The notes under the pieces: model-generated
What the model was told of the DNA's origin: nothing
Database searches by the model: none
Seen by the model: only the letters and a program-made list of their open reading frames with translations
Made by a program: the position numbers and the translations under genes
Shown: positions 29,590 to 37,842 of the stretch, one piece after another
How the letters are laid out: the number at the start of each line of letters is the position of its first letter
Position numbering within the stretch: the first letter of the stretch is position 1
Origin: Xanthobacteraceae bacterium
GTDB lineage: Bacteria; Pseudomonadota; Alphaproteobacteria; Rhizobiales; Xanthobacteraceae
Assembly: GCA_028290465.1 (NCBI GenBank)
Contig: JAQGJU010000128.1
Location: 1-57,365, forward strand
Direction: 5' to 3'
Length of the DNA: 57,365 nt

Positions 29590-29614
29590 AACGCCGGAAT
29601 TCCGCCCGAGTTCC
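29590..29614 (-). promoter_or_regulatory. EcfG-type general stress promoter
   Basis: On the minus strand GGAAC (29614-29610), a 16-nt spacer and CGTT (29593-29590) match GGAAC-N16/17-CGTT. The -10 element ends 35 bp before the 71-residue gene's ATG. Confidence 0.7.
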
Positions 29615-29632
29615 ATGGCCGCTAGGCCAGCG

Positions 29633-30313
29633 TTAGGCCAGGGTGCCGACCACAATGACATGCAGCCGGCGCGGGCCGTGGGCGCCGAGGATCAGGGTCT
29701 GCTCGATGTCGGCGGACCGCGACGGACCGGTGATGAGGTTCACGGTGCGCGGCATCACCCCATTGCCATAGATACCGCGCAGGCGCTGCCACAGCGTCTC
29801 GTAATCGCCGGCGACATCGTTGGCGTCGAGCACGACGACGTGTGTATCCGGCAGGAAATTCAGCGTGGTCGGATTGCCGGGTCCGGACAACAGCATCAGC
29901 GTCCCTGACTCGGCCGCCGCCCCGAACGCATGCGACACCGCGACGAGATCGCTGCCGTCGGACGGGCCGGTCGCGACCTCGAGCGTGCGTTCGTCCTCAA
30001 AGCCGCACGCAACCAGACGCGGATCGTCGCCGCGACGAATTTTCATCGGCAGATTATGCTGGCGCAGCAGCGCCGCGACTTCGCGCGGCACATCGGCCGC
30101 GTTCGTTACCTGCGTGGAGGTGCCGGCCGCCGCCGCGACCATTTTCCGAAACAGTTCGAGGCGCTGCTTCGGCGGCAATTGCCCACGCGCCGGAATCAAG
30201 CCGACAGGATGCTGCGCGATACGCGCAGTGACGGCCTGTTGACGCTCGGGCTCGCGGCCGTTGACGCCGAGCGAACGGCGGATCGACGCAAACATCGTGT
30301 CGCGGGTGCTCAT
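29633..30313 (-). CDS. lutC: L-lactate utilisation protein LutC
   Basis: A 226-residue LUD-domain protein, third gene of the LutABC pathway that oxidises L-lactate to pyruvate. The region NLPMKIRRGDDPRLVACGFEDER and AVSHAFGAAAESGTLMLLSGPGNPTTLNFLPDTHVVVLD is characteristic. Its ATG (30313) overlaps the lutB stop by four bases, so the frame reading back to 30469 is not used. Possibly cytoplasmic and complexed with LutA/LutB. No dedicated regulator or lactate permease is adjacent. Confidence 0.92.
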   Translation of the reverse strand: MSTRDTMFASIRRSLGVNGREPERQQAVTARIAQHPVGLIPARGQLPPKQRLELFRKMVAAAAGTSTQVTNAADVPREVAALLRQHNLPMKIRRGDDPRLVACGFEDERTLEVATGPSDGSDLVAVSHAFGAAAESGTLMLLSGPGNPTTLNFLPDTHVVVLDANDVAGDYETLWQRLRGIYGNGVMPRTVNLITGPSRSADIEQTLILGAHGPRRLHVIVVGTLA

Positions 30314-31725
30314 GCCCCGCCCCGCTTCTTCCATTGCGCCTGAAAGGTGCTGCCCTGCGGTGCCGGGAAATCGCGATGTTTTGTCCAGCCGCCGGCCAGC
30401 GGCAGCCATGCAAACCGTCCGCGTCCACCAAACATCGAAAGCACCCGCGCCGCCACCGACGTCGCCCATCCATACAGCTTCGGCCGCCGTGCGAAGAACG
30501 CCCAGAACGAAAGCCCCGTGCGCACTGTCGCGGGCGACAGATGCCGCTCGAATTCACGCTCGCGCCAATGCCGCAGCAGCTTGGGCAGCGGAATGCGCAC
30601 CGGGCAGACTTCCTCGCAGCGCCCGCACAGCGTCGACGCGTTCGGCAGATGCTTGGCGTTCTCGATGCCGACGATGGCCGGCGTCAGCACCGAGCCCATC
30701 GGTCCCGGATAGGTCCAGCCATAGGCATGACCGCCGACCGAGTTATAGACCGGGCAATGATTCATGCAGGCGCCGCAGCGGATGCAGCGCAGCATCTCGC
30801 GAAATTCATTGCCCAGCATGTTGGCGCGGCCATTGTCGAGAATGACGACGTGATATTCCGACGGGCCGTCGAGATCGTCCGGCCGGCGCGGCCCGGTCGA
30901 GAACGTCGTGTAGACCGACATGTCCTGGCCGGTCGCCGAGCGCGCCAGCACGCGCAGCAATTGCGACACGTCTTCCAGTGTCGGCACCAGCTTCTCGATG
31001 GTGGCGAGCACGATATGGACGCGCGGCAGCGTCTGCGTCAGGTCGCCATTGCCTTCATTGGTCACGATAATCGACGTGCCGGTTTCCGCGACCAGGAAAT
31101 TGGCGCCGGTGATGCCGACATCGGCGGCGAGAAACCGTTCGCGCAGCACGCCGCGCGCCTCGGCGAGCAAGGTGGTCGGCTCGTCAAGATTACGATCTAT
31201 CGGCAGATGCGTATGCACGCGACGAAAGTCCGCCTCGACCTGCGCCTTACTGACATGAATGGCAGGCGCGATGATGTGCGACGGCGCCTCGCCGCGAATC
31301 TGGATGATGTATTCACCCAGATCCGTCTCGACCGGCACGATGCCGTTGGCTTCCAGAAAATCGTTGAGGCCGATTTCCTCCGACACCATGGACTTGCCCT
31401 TGGTGACGGTGCGCGCATTGGCGGTGCGGCAGATGCTCAGCACGAGATCGCGGGCCTGCGCGGCATCGAGCGCATAATGCACATGGCCGCCCTGCGCCAG
31501 GATGCGCGCCTCGTAGGCTTCCATATAGAGATCGAGATGCGCCAGCGTGTGGTTCTTGATGTCGCGCGCGATGTCGCGCAACGCGTCGAACTCGGGCAGC
31601 GCCTCGGCGGCGATGCGGCGGCGGTCGACGAAGCCGAGGCCTTCGCGCAGCACGGCTTGCAGGCCGACATCGGCGAGCGCATGCGTGACATTGGCCGGAA
31701 AGGCCGGCGAGGTCAGCGTGCTCAT
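30310..31725 (-). CDS. lutB: L-lactate utilisation iron-sulfur protein LutB
   Basis: A 471-residue protein. The N-terminal LUD-like half (TKGKSMVSEEIGLNDFLEANG, GITGANFLVAETGTSIIVTNEGN) is followed by two [4Fe-4S] motifs, CIRCGACMNHCPVYNSVGGH and CGRCEEVCPVRIPLP. This is the LutB/YkgF electron-transfer module for lactate oxidation. It overlaps lutA upstream and lutC downstream by four bases each, implying a tightly coupled operon. ATG 31725 lies in the lutA stop region; the longer frame to 31989 is rejected. Confidence 0.95.
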   Translation of the reverse strand: MSTLTSPAFPANVTHALADVGLQAVLREGLGFVDRRRIAAEALPEFDALRDIARDIKNHTLAHLDLYMEAYEARILAQGGHVHYALDAAQARDLVLSICRTANARTVTKGKSMVSEEIGLNDFLEANGIVPVETDLGEYIIQIRGEAPSHIIAPAIHVSKAQVEADFRRVHTHLPIDRNLDEPTTLLAEARGVLRERFLAADVGITGANFLVAETGTSIIVTNEGNGDLTQTLPRVHIVLATIEKLVPTLEDVSQLLRVLARSATGQDMSVYTTFSTGPRRPDDLDGPSEYHVVILDNGRANMLGNEFREMLRCIRCGACMNHCPVYNSVGGHAYGWTYPGPMGSVLTPAIVGIENAKHLPNASTLCGRCEEVCPVRIPLPKLLRHWREREFERHLSPATVRTGLSFWAFFARRPKLYGWATSVAARVLSMFGGRGRFAWLPLAGGWTKHRDFPAPQGSTFQAQWKKRGGA

Positions 31726-32510
31726 GCCGGGACCTTCGCGCGGGTTTCGGGCTCCGGCTCGCCGATCGCCGGACCGTCCGCCATGCCGGCCAGCACTTCG
31801 GCCACATGACGCACTTTCATGGCGCGGCCCTGGCGTTGCAGCTTGCCGGCCATGTTCATCAGGCAACCAAGATCGCCGGCCAGCAGCGTGCCGGCACCGG
31901 CCGCCACGATGTGATCGGTCTTCTTGCCCACAATGGTGTCGGAGATTTCCGGATACTTGACGCAGAACGTGCCGCCGAAGCCGCAGCATACTTCGGCGTC
32001 GCGCAACTCGGTCAGCGTCAAACCCTGGACGCCCTTGAGCAGGATGCGCGGCTGCCCCTTGATGCCGAGCTCGCGCAGGCCCGCGCAGGAGTCGTGATAG
32101 GTGACGCTGCCGTCGAACCGCGCATGAACGTCGCGCACACGCAGCACGTCGACCAGGAACGACACCAGTTCATAGGTCTTGGCGCAGAACGCCTCGACGC
32201 GCGCGCGCCACGCTTCGTCGCCGGCGAACAGTTCCGGGTAATGCGTCTTCAGCATGCCGGCGCAGGAGCCGGACGGCGCCACGACATAATCATAGGGCGC
32301 GAAGGCCTCGATCACCTGCTCGGCGATGGCCCGCGTGGTGGTGCGGTCGCCCGAATTATACGCCGGCTGGCCGCAGCAGCTTTGCGCCGGCACCTCGACC
32401 GTGCAGCCGGCATCCTCCAGCAGCTTCACGGCCGCGAAGCCGACCGACGGGCGGATCAGATCGACCAGGCAGGTGACGAACAGCCCGACGCGCTTGCCCG
32501 GCTCGGCCAT
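31722..32510 (-). CDS. lutA: L-lactate utilisation protein LutA (CCG-domain)
   Basis: A 262-residue (Fe-S) oxidoreductase with two cysteine-rich CCG motifs: VPAQSCCGQPAYNSGD near residue 40 and DAEVCCGFGGTFCVKYPEIS near 185. These bind an iron-sulfur cluster and typify LutA/YkgE. It is the first gene of the operon; ATG 32510 (MAEPGKRVGLFVTC) is used, and the longer frame back to 32570 lacks support. No glycolate oxidase subunit is adjacent, which argues for lactate rather than glycolate. Confidence 0.93.
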   Translation of the reverse strand: MAEPGKRVGLFVTCLVDLIRPSVGFAAVKLLEDAGCTVEVPAQSCCGQPAYNSGDRTTTRAIAEQVIEAFAPYDYVVAPSGSCAGMLKTHYPELFAGDEAWRARVEAFCAKTYELVSFLVDVLRVRDVHARFDGSVTYHDSCAGLRELGIKGQPRILLKGVQGLTLTELRDAEVCCGFGGTFCVKYPEISDTIVGKKTDHIVAAGAGTLLAGDLGCLMNMAGKLQRQGRAMKVRHVAEVLAGMADGPAIGEPEPETRAKVPA

Positions 32511-32635
32511 GGGTTCCTCGGCAGCGTTTGAAAGAGCCGGGAGACTGGCGGAAAGGCTGCGAACGCGCAAGGCGGGCGGTTGGTGGGCGGGAGGGATGTG
32601 AATGAGTGGGGCGCAAACTCAGGGCCGCAGGGCTG

Positions 32636-32708
32636 TAGGGCGGATAGCGCAGCGTATTCCGCCAAATTATCATTGGCCGGCGCAATACGCTTCGCTATTG
32701 CGCCCTAC
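32636..32708. repeat. Imperfect palindromic repeat, TAGGGCG...CGCCCTA type
   Basis: TAGGGCGGATAGCGCAGCGT at one end is mirrored by ACGCTTCGCTATTGCGCCCTA at the other, reversed and complementary with a few changes. It lies between lutA and the low-GC block and resembles dispersed repeats seen across Bradyrhizobiaceae. The element at 49579 has the same layout. Confidence 0.6.
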
Positions 32709-32766
32709 GCGCTAAGACACGCGAGGCCCTGACCGAAAGGTTGGGGCTTCTGCGTTCAAGTTGATG

Positions 32767-32789
32767 TGGTGGCAGGGGCCGATTCGAAC
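32767..32789 (-). repeat. Degenerate tRNA 3' end (possible attachment-site remnant)
   Basis: On the minus strand GTTCGAATCGGCCCCTGCCA followed by CCA reads as a T-loop, T-stem arm, acceptor arm and CCA end of a tRNA, but the arm is one base short and the matching 5' half is absent. Such fragments are left when elements integrate into tRNA genes. It borders the low-GC block to its right. Confidence 0.4.
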
Positions 32790-32815
32790 TGGCGTATTCC
32801 TGGCGCGTAAGGAAG

Positions 32816-33430
32816 TTATGGCGCTTTAATCGTGAAGGGTTGTTCGGTGCGAACTTTTCCAGCCCCGAATTTATCGTGGATATCGTAAGCTAGAACGTAG
32901 TTTCCGGGTTTGATGCCATCAAGTGATATCGAGAGGCTGAGGAATAACTCTCGGTTTCGATAATGTGTAGTAAATTCGATGTTTTGGAATGCACGTTGAC
33001 CGCCAAGAGCCTTGCCGTCCGTGGTCAGAATCTCAAAATCGGTTGTGACGCCGAACTTAAAGGTTCCTGGGCTAGTCTCTTCCCATTTATAACCGATGGG
33101 CTCGACATACGAGAGCAGATTTTCGCCCGCCGCGAATGCGTTGGAAGCCCTTTTTTCATAGCCGCCGTAGGCATTAGTTTTTTGGCTAACGAACATAACG
33201 TTGCGAGCTGTAAGCGGTAGTCGCTTCCATACGTCGATGACGGCGTTTTCTGCGTCGCCGAGCGTAGTCAGTGTCGCAGCAGTTTGCCCGTCCGCGGGTT
33301 TAGCAACCGAGGCCTTTCCGCTTTGGGAAAAGAAATGATTTTCTGCTGTATGACCGTAGGGTGCACCTAAGGTGAAAAACCCACATGAAACAACAAGAGG
33401 CGAAACAACAAGAGCGATTAGGCGGTTCAT
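32816..33430 (-). CDS. Exported protein of unknown function, possible lipoprotein
   Basis: A 204-residue protein. The N terminus (MNRLIALVVSPLVVSCGFFT) is a signal peptide with a lipobox-like VVSC. The mature part contains LTARNVMFVSQKTNAYGGYEKRASNAFAAGENLLSYVEPIGYKW and ends in a beta-rich LSLSISLDGIKPGNYVLAYDIHDKF. I recall periplasmic proteins with this pattern in rhizobia, but no function. Base composition is poorer in GC than the flanking operons, which together with the adjacent scar suggests transfer. Confidence 0.75.
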   Translation of the reverse strand: MNRLIALVVSPLVVSCGFFTLGAPYGHTAENHFFSQSGKASVAKPADGQTAATLTTLGDAENAVIDVWKRLPLTARNVMFVSQKTNAYGGYEKRASNAFAAGENLLSYVEPIGYKWEETSPGTFKFGVTTDFEILTTDGKALGGQRAFQNIEFTTHYRNRELFLSLSISLDGIKPGNYVLAYDIHDKFGAGKVRTEQPFTIKAP

Positions 33431-33448
33431 AAATGGCGCTTCCCAATG

Positions 33449-33937
33449 CTACTGAATAGCTTTCACACTATTCATGATACTATCGATTTCAGAAGAGTGC
33501 TTCTCTCGCTCTTTGTCGGAAGCCCACAATGTCAAGAGTATCACTCGGTTTTTCCCGCCAGGAAGCAAAACAAAATCCACCCGTGTGGGTCCATTAGGGT
33601 CTTTCGTATCGAAGCGATAAACAATGCCATCGAGTCCGCCTAAGGCCATCACGGTCTCGGTCGGCTTTACGGAACCGTCGATGTCGTTCTCTTTCATCCA
33701 CTTCTGATTATTCTTCAGCAGCGTTTCGACCTTATTTTTGGTCGTATATTCCACCGAAAAGAAGATGTCCTTGTCGGGTGACACGGCGGAATAGCCAGAG
33801 TTGAACTCTTCGAATTTCCAGGCGTCCGGGACCGTTATAAGAGCAGCTGGATCGTTAGGGGGAACCGCGATGTTTCGAGCGTTCGCGACGCCCGCTAGAA
33901 GCGCGCAACACGTTGTCAGCATAAGTAATTTTTTCAT
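33449..33937 (-). CDS. Small exported protein of unknown function
   Basis: A 162-residue protein with a signal peptide (MKKLLMLTTCCALLAGVANA-RN). The mature part (PPNDPAALITVPDAWKFEEF, FFSVEYTTKNKVETLLKNN and ILLTLWASDKEREKHSSEIDSIMNSVK) looks like a compact alpha/beta domain. It is unassigned. AGGTGG precedes ATG 33937; a TTG-started version would begin at 33949. It lies 18 bp upstream of the 32816 gene on the same strand and may form a two-gene unit. Confidence 0.75.
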   Translation of the reverse strand: MKKLLMLTTCCALLAGVANARNIAVPPNDPAALITVPDAWKFEEFNSGYSAVSPDKDIFFSVEYTTKNKVETLLKNNQKWMKENDIDGSVKPTETVMALGGLDGIVYRFDTKDPNGPTRVDFVLLPGGKNRVILLTLWASDKEREKHSSEIDSIMNSVKAIQ

Positions 33938-34384
33938 CAACCACCTCAAAATGGGCTTGGACTAGACATAGAAACACCGCTGCCGTCAAGCGGACGCAAC
34001 ATTTCTCAAGCTCAGGAAACCCAAGGCTTTGGTAAGCGAGTTTCTTCTACGATGCTCGTAATACGAGATGTCGGTTGAGTGATTGCACCCGCTTCCGCTT
34101 TTGGATCGATTCTGGTGAAAAGTCGCAAGTTCAGGGTCGTTGGCATTCTGCCAGAATACTATGGACATCTTTGGCCAAATCTAATCATGGCTTTAGAAAT
34201 TGCCTTGTTGACTCGGATGCAGCCGATAGGGTCCCCCCACGTCCGTTTCTGAAAGAAAGCGGACTTCGCTGAGGTCCCTTCCGACGCCGAAGCAACAGCA
34301 TTCCCATAAAATAGAACGATAAATTTATATGGGAACGACGGCTGGTCGGCTAACCCCATCCCGGACGCTGGTGGGGTACTTTAG
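33938..34384. other. Low-GC intergenic scar before the truncated RND gene
   Basis: No coding sequence is supported in these 447 bases. The sequence is AT-rich relative to the window (about 34280-34340 especially), and open frames on both strands are short and repeat-free. It is probably decayed accessory DNA. Confidence 0.5.
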
Positions 34385-34912
34385 TTGAACGCTCTTATTG
34401 CCTTTTCGATCAAGCAACGCGTGCTGGTGATTGCTCTTTTCGTCATGACGTTTGTCGGCGGGCTGTTTACTTTTGAGCAGTTGAATATCGAGGCCTATCC
34501 CGATCCCACGCCGCCGATGGTGGACGCAATTACGCAAAGTCCCGGCCTGTCGGCCAAGGAGATCGAGCGTTACATAACAATCCCGATTGAAACGCAGACC
34601 TCGGCGCTTCGTAACCTGAACTCGGTTCGCACGATTTCTCTTTACGGGCTTTCCGACGTGAAGCTCCAATTCACGTTCGACTACAGCTACGAAGAAGCCT
34701 TGCAACAAGCCCTCAACGGCTTGTCGCAGCTGCCCCCGCTCTTGAACGGCGCCCAGCCGCAAATATCACCGGCCAGTCCCATTGGCGAAATCTACAGGTA
34801 CAGGCTGGTCGGACCGCCGAGCATGACTGTCCTGGAACTCAAGACACTTCAGGACTGGGTTCTCCAGCGCCGGTTCCGCTCTGTTCCTGGGGTTGTCGAT
34901 GTCACGGGCTGG
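34385..34912 (+). pseudogene. Truncated RND (heavy-metal efflux, CzcA-like) N terminus
   Basis: About 176 codons of a heavy-metal efflux RND pump, normally over 1,000 residues. The start FSIKQRVLVIALFVMTFVGG is the first membrane helix, followed by IEAYPDPTPPMVDAITQSPGLSAKEIERYITIPIE, and the frame reaches VPGVVDVTGW, where homologues continue with a Gly-rich segment. At 34913 it switches in frame to transposase sequence. The frame begins with TTG at 34385 and the normal ATG may be lost. It cannot make a working pump. Confidence 0.8.
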
Positions 34913-35062
34913 GCCCAGCTCCATGCGCTCTACAAACGACTGATGGCAGCAGGAAAGCCCCACAAACTTGCCCTCGTGGCCTGCGCCAGGAAGCTGCTAA
35001 TCTTTGTCAACACCGTCGTCGCCCGAGGCGCCCCATGGATCGGCAAAACCGCCCAGATCTAA
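34913..35062 (+). mobile_element. IS110-family transposase C-terminal fragment
   Basis: Residues after the RND fragment read LHALYKRLMAAGKPHKLAL, then ACARKLLIFVNTVVARGAPW. This matches the C-terminal end of IS110/IS1111 transposases (typically YxRLxAAGKPxKxAL followed by RKLLxxLN). Only about 49 codons remain, with no catalytic DEDD part, so it is a dead remnant. The join with the RND gene is in frame and ends at 35062. Confidence 0.75.
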
Positions 35063-35370
35063 TGGTTACTCAGGGTGACGGATTGGAGGCAGAGCCAATC
35101 CGCCGCTCCCGAGAAACCGGGTCCCTCAAGGCTTGCGACGGATTTGTGCAGGCCGCCTCAATGCACGGCACCCCGGCATGCGCACTTCACCTGATACCAG
35201 ATATGCTCGTGTTGCATTGCACTGTCACAAGAATCTGCCATACTTCTGGGGTGGGCGATCCGCAGATGGTGGCGAATCGATGAGGCGTAAGGCGAATCCG
35301 AGACTTGTGGATCGTCGGTCCCGGACGCCCCTTTGCCTGACTGAACCAAACTCCAGTCTTCAACAGCTTG

Positions 35371-35442
35371 CGACCGGGTGGCCTCCTTGGGCCCCGCCGG
35401 CGCGGGCTACTTCCGCGTGGACCCAACCGAAGGAGTCTGCTC
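35371..35442 (+). promoter_or_regulatory. Foldable 5' leader of phoH
   Basis: Before the TTG start the sequence holds CCTCCTT (35382-35388), a GC hairpin GCCCCGCCGGCGCGGGC (35391-35407) and the ribosome binding site AAGGAG (35430-35435). The CTCCTT can pair with AAGGAG. GGGT (35376-35379) can instead pair with ACCC (35421-35424), so exclusive folds are possible. A translational switch is inferred. Confidence 0.35.
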
Positions 35443-36177
35443 TTGAGTAAGCACGTCAGCAAGAAGCGCCGTCGTAACTCGCGTTTATCGGCCACGGCCC
35501 AGATCATCGCGTTCAAGGGGCCGAAATTCGAAAAGGAACGTGCTCTCCCACCGATCAAAGCCCTTACCGCGACGCAAGCCGACTATCTCGACGCGCTGCG
35601 CAGCAGCCCGCAGACCATCGTCCTCGGGCCGGCCGGCACCGGCAAGACCTGGATCGCCGCCACTTATGCCGCCGACCTTCTGCGCAAGCGGCTGATCTCC
35701 AAGATCATCCTCACCCGCCCCAATGTCCCATGCGGACGCTCCCTCGGCTTCTTCCCGGGCTCGATGGAGGACAAGTTCGCGCCATGGGCGGCGCCGATCA
35801 TCGAAGCCATCAAGGACCGGATCGGCACGGCCGCCTACGAGATCGCCCTGAAGAACGGCGACATCGAAATGGTGCCGTTCGAAGTGATGCGCGGCCGGTC
35901 CTGGAAGGAAGCCTTCGTGCTGCTCGATGAGGCCCAGAACACCACGCCGGCCGAGATCAAGACGTTCCTGACCCGAATCGGCGAAGACTGCACCGTGGTG
36001 ATCAACGGCGACGTCAACCAGTCCGACCTGACGGCCGACTCCGGTCTGCGCACCGTGCTGCAGTTGATCCGCACCAAGGAGCTGCCGGTGCCGGTGATCG
36101 AATTCACTCAGGCCGACATCGTTCGTTCAGGTGTCTGCGCGATGTGGGTGCGCGCCTTCGACGAAGCGAAGATGTAG
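35443..36177 (+). CDS. phoH: PhoH-family ATPase
   Basis: A 244-residue P-loop ATPase, possibly RNA-related. The Walker A, VLGPAGTGKTWIAATYAADLL, is at about residues 59-78; GRSLGFFPGSMEDKFAPW and the Walker B-like FVLLDEAQNTTPAEIKTFLTRIGEDC are diagnostic of PhoH. TTG 35443 is taken as start because AGGAG lies 7 bp upstream and no ATG fits; the frame reaches back to 35368 as non-family sequence. A strong terminator follows. It is unrelated to the scar genes and appears to resume conserved chromosome. Confidence 0.93.
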   Translation: MSKHVSKKRRRNSRLSATAQIIAFKGPKFEKERALPPIKALTATQADYLDALRSSPQTIVLGPAGTGKTWIAATYAADLLRKRLISKIILTRPNVPCGRSLGFFPGSMEDKFAPWAAPIIEAIKDRIGTAAYEIALKNGDIEMVPFEVMRGRSWKEAFVLLDEAQNTTPAEIKTFLTRIGEDCTVVINGDVNQSDLTADSGLRTVLQLIRTKELPVPVIEFTQADIVRSGVCAMWVRAFDEAKM

Positions 36178-36197
36178 ACGCCCCGAATATCGAGACG

Positions 36198-36234
36198 CGG
36201 CCGGCCGCCTGAGTCCAGGCGCCGGCCGTTTTTT
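36198..36234 (+). terminator. Intrinsic terminator of phoH
   Basis: CGGCCGG-CGCCTG and CAGGCG-CCGGCCG form a long stem with one bulged base and a GAGTC-type loop, followed by TTTTTT. It lies 20 bp after the phoH stop. Confidence 0.85.
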
Positions 36235-36300
36235 ACGGTCCGATATTATTGAGTGGACCTTCGCGGCTTTGACGATCTTGGCGCGCCAGATTGATCGCCG

Positions 36301-36564
36301 TCAGTTCGGCTTCAGACCGCTCGGCAGTTTGGCCATCTCGCGCTTGACCGCGGTCATTTCCTCTTCGACCGTGGCCAGCCGTCCGGTCAGTTCGAGATAG
36401 CGCTTGGTCTGGATGCCGGTCGCGCCCCAATCGCCGGTCGAGCGCTGTTCCTCGGGCACCATGGCCATGTCGCCGATCATCTGCTCGATCGAGGCCTGCA
36501 ACTGGTCGGCCTCGGTCTCCAGATCGACCAGCAATGCTGCCAGCTTGGGATAATCATCGGCCAT
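36301..36564 (-). CDS. Small coiled-coil protein, hypothetical
   Basis: An 87-residue acidic helical protein. Two heptad-like regions (LAALLVDLETEADQLQASIEQMI and LTGRLATVEEEMTAVKREMAKL) flank a less ordered DWGATGIQTKRYLEL. No family assigned. ATG 36564 has GGAAC just upstream, while ATG 36585 has none. It is divergent from the TctC gene. Confidence 0.65.
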   Translation of the reverse strand: MADDYPKLAALLVDLETEADQLQASIEQMIGDMAMVPEEQRSTGDWGATGIQTKRYLELTGRLATVEEEMTAVKREMAKLPSGLKPN

Positions 36565-36680
36565 TTTGTGTTCCACTGTTCTCATTGCTGTCTTGCCCTA
36601 GCACGCCATCTCGCGTTCCGGGAGGTGGCGGAACGACCAAAGCCGTGCCAGAAGGCATGACCCTGATGCCGGAGCCCGCC

Positions 36681-37664
36681 ATGCCGCTCAATTCGTTGTC
36701 GCCGCTGCCTGCCCTGGTGTCCGCCCTCGCCGGCTTCGTGCTGCTGGCCGCGCCCGCGCAGGCGCAAACCTATCCGAACAAGCCGGTGCACATCGTGGTG
36801 CCGTCCGCGGCCGGCGGCGGCACCGACATCGTCACCCGCGTGCTGGCGCAGCAATTGTCGATTTCGATGGGCCAGCAATTCGTCGTCGAGAACCGGCCGG
36901 GCGCCGGCCAGATGATCGGCATCGAAGCGGTCGCCCGCGCCGCGCCGGACGGCTACACGCTGCTGATGGCGGCCAGCACACTGGCCATCAATCCGGTGAT
37001 GTTCAAGAAAGTCACCTATGACGCCGCGAAGGACTTCGCGCCGGTCACCCAGGTCGCGGCGCTGCCGAACGTGCTGGTGGTGCATCCGTCGGTGCCGGCC
37101 AAGACCGTCGCGGAATTCATCGCGCTGGCGAAGTCCAAGCCGGACCAGATCGCCTACGCGTCGGCCGGCGTCGGCACCTCGCCGCATATGGGCATGGAGC
37201 TGTTCAAGAGCATGGCCGGCGTCAATGTGCGCCACATCCCGTATCGCGGCACCGCGCCGGCCGTGAATGACCTGATCGGCGGCCAGGTGTCGGCCATGAT
37301 GGCGAATGTGCTGACCGCGAAACCGCAGATTGACGGCGGGCAATTGCGTGCGCTCGGCGTGTCGGGAGCCAAGCGCAGCGCCGGACTGCCGAACGTGCCG
37401 ACCATCGCCGAGGCCGGTGTGCCGGGCTATTCGGCATTGCAGTGGTATGGCCTGCTGGCGCCGGCCGGCACGCCGAACGACATCGTCGTGAAATTGCAGG
37501 CCGCGGTCGCCAAGGCGCTGGAACAGGCCGACGTGAAAGAACGCCTCGCAGCCGATGGCGCCGAAGGCGTCGGCTCGACGCCGGCCGAATTCGCCGCGCT
37601 GATCAAGGAAGAGCTCGAGAAGTGGGCGAAGGTGGCGAAGGCCGCGAACATCGAGCCGCAGTAG
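36681..37664 (+). CDS. TctC-family periplasmic substrate-binding protein (2)
   Basis: A 327-residue Bug/TctC protein. The signal peptide (LVSALAGFVLLAAPAQAQ) is followed by TYPNKPVHIVVPSAAGGGTDIVTRVLA, the family N terminus, and GAGQMIGIEAVARAAPDGYT. No TctA/B partners are present, so it is an orphan like the one at 26690. It lies beside the cyanate cluster but is convergent with cynS and probably unrelated. ATG 36681 has GGAG six bp upstream; the frame is open from 36534. Confidence 0.9.
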   Translation: MPLNSLSPLPALVSALAGFVLLAAPAQAQTYPNKPVHIVVPSAAGGGTDIVTRVLAQQLSISMGQQFVVENRPGAGQMIGIEAVARAAPDGYTLLMAASTLAINPVMFKKVTYDAAKDFAPVTQVAALPNVLVVHPSVPAKTVAEFIALAKSKPDQIAYASAGVGTSPHMGMELFKSMAGVNVRHIPYRGTAPAVNDLIGGQVSAMMANVLTAKPQIDGGQLRALGVSGAKRSAGLPNVPTIAEAGVPGYSALQWYGLLAPAGTPNDIVVKLQAAVAKALEQADVKERLAADGAEGVGSTPAEFAALIKEELEKWAKVAKAANIEPQ

Positions 37665-37676
37665 TTTCTCTTCTTT

Positions 37677-37816
37677 ACCCTCCCCCTTGCGGGGAGAGTG
37701 GACGCGCGTGAAACGCGCGGCCGGGGGGGGTTATGTCTTCGCCAAATGACCTGTGCCCCCACCCCGCTCGCCTCGCTGTCGCTCAGCGAGCGACCCTCCC
37801 CGCAAGGGGGAGGGTT
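37677..37816. repeat. Intergenic palindromic repeat, copy B (TctC-cynS)
   Basis: CCCTCCCCCTTGCGGGGAG at one end is mirrored by CTCCCCGCAAGGGGGAGGG at the other, with CACCCCGCTCGCCTCGC inside. It lies at the convergent ends of the two genes and is closely related in sequence to copy D. Confidence 0.8.
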
Positions 37817-37842
37817 AGGAAGGGAAGCGTGGTAAGAAAGCC

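Noticed and set aside
36534-36680. Longer N terminus for the second TctC protein
   Set aside because: The extra residues are not signal-like, and they overlap the start of the divergent small gene.
37677-37816. CRISPR-like repeat array
   Set aside because: The palindromic repeats occur as single dispersed copies without regular spacers or cas genes.
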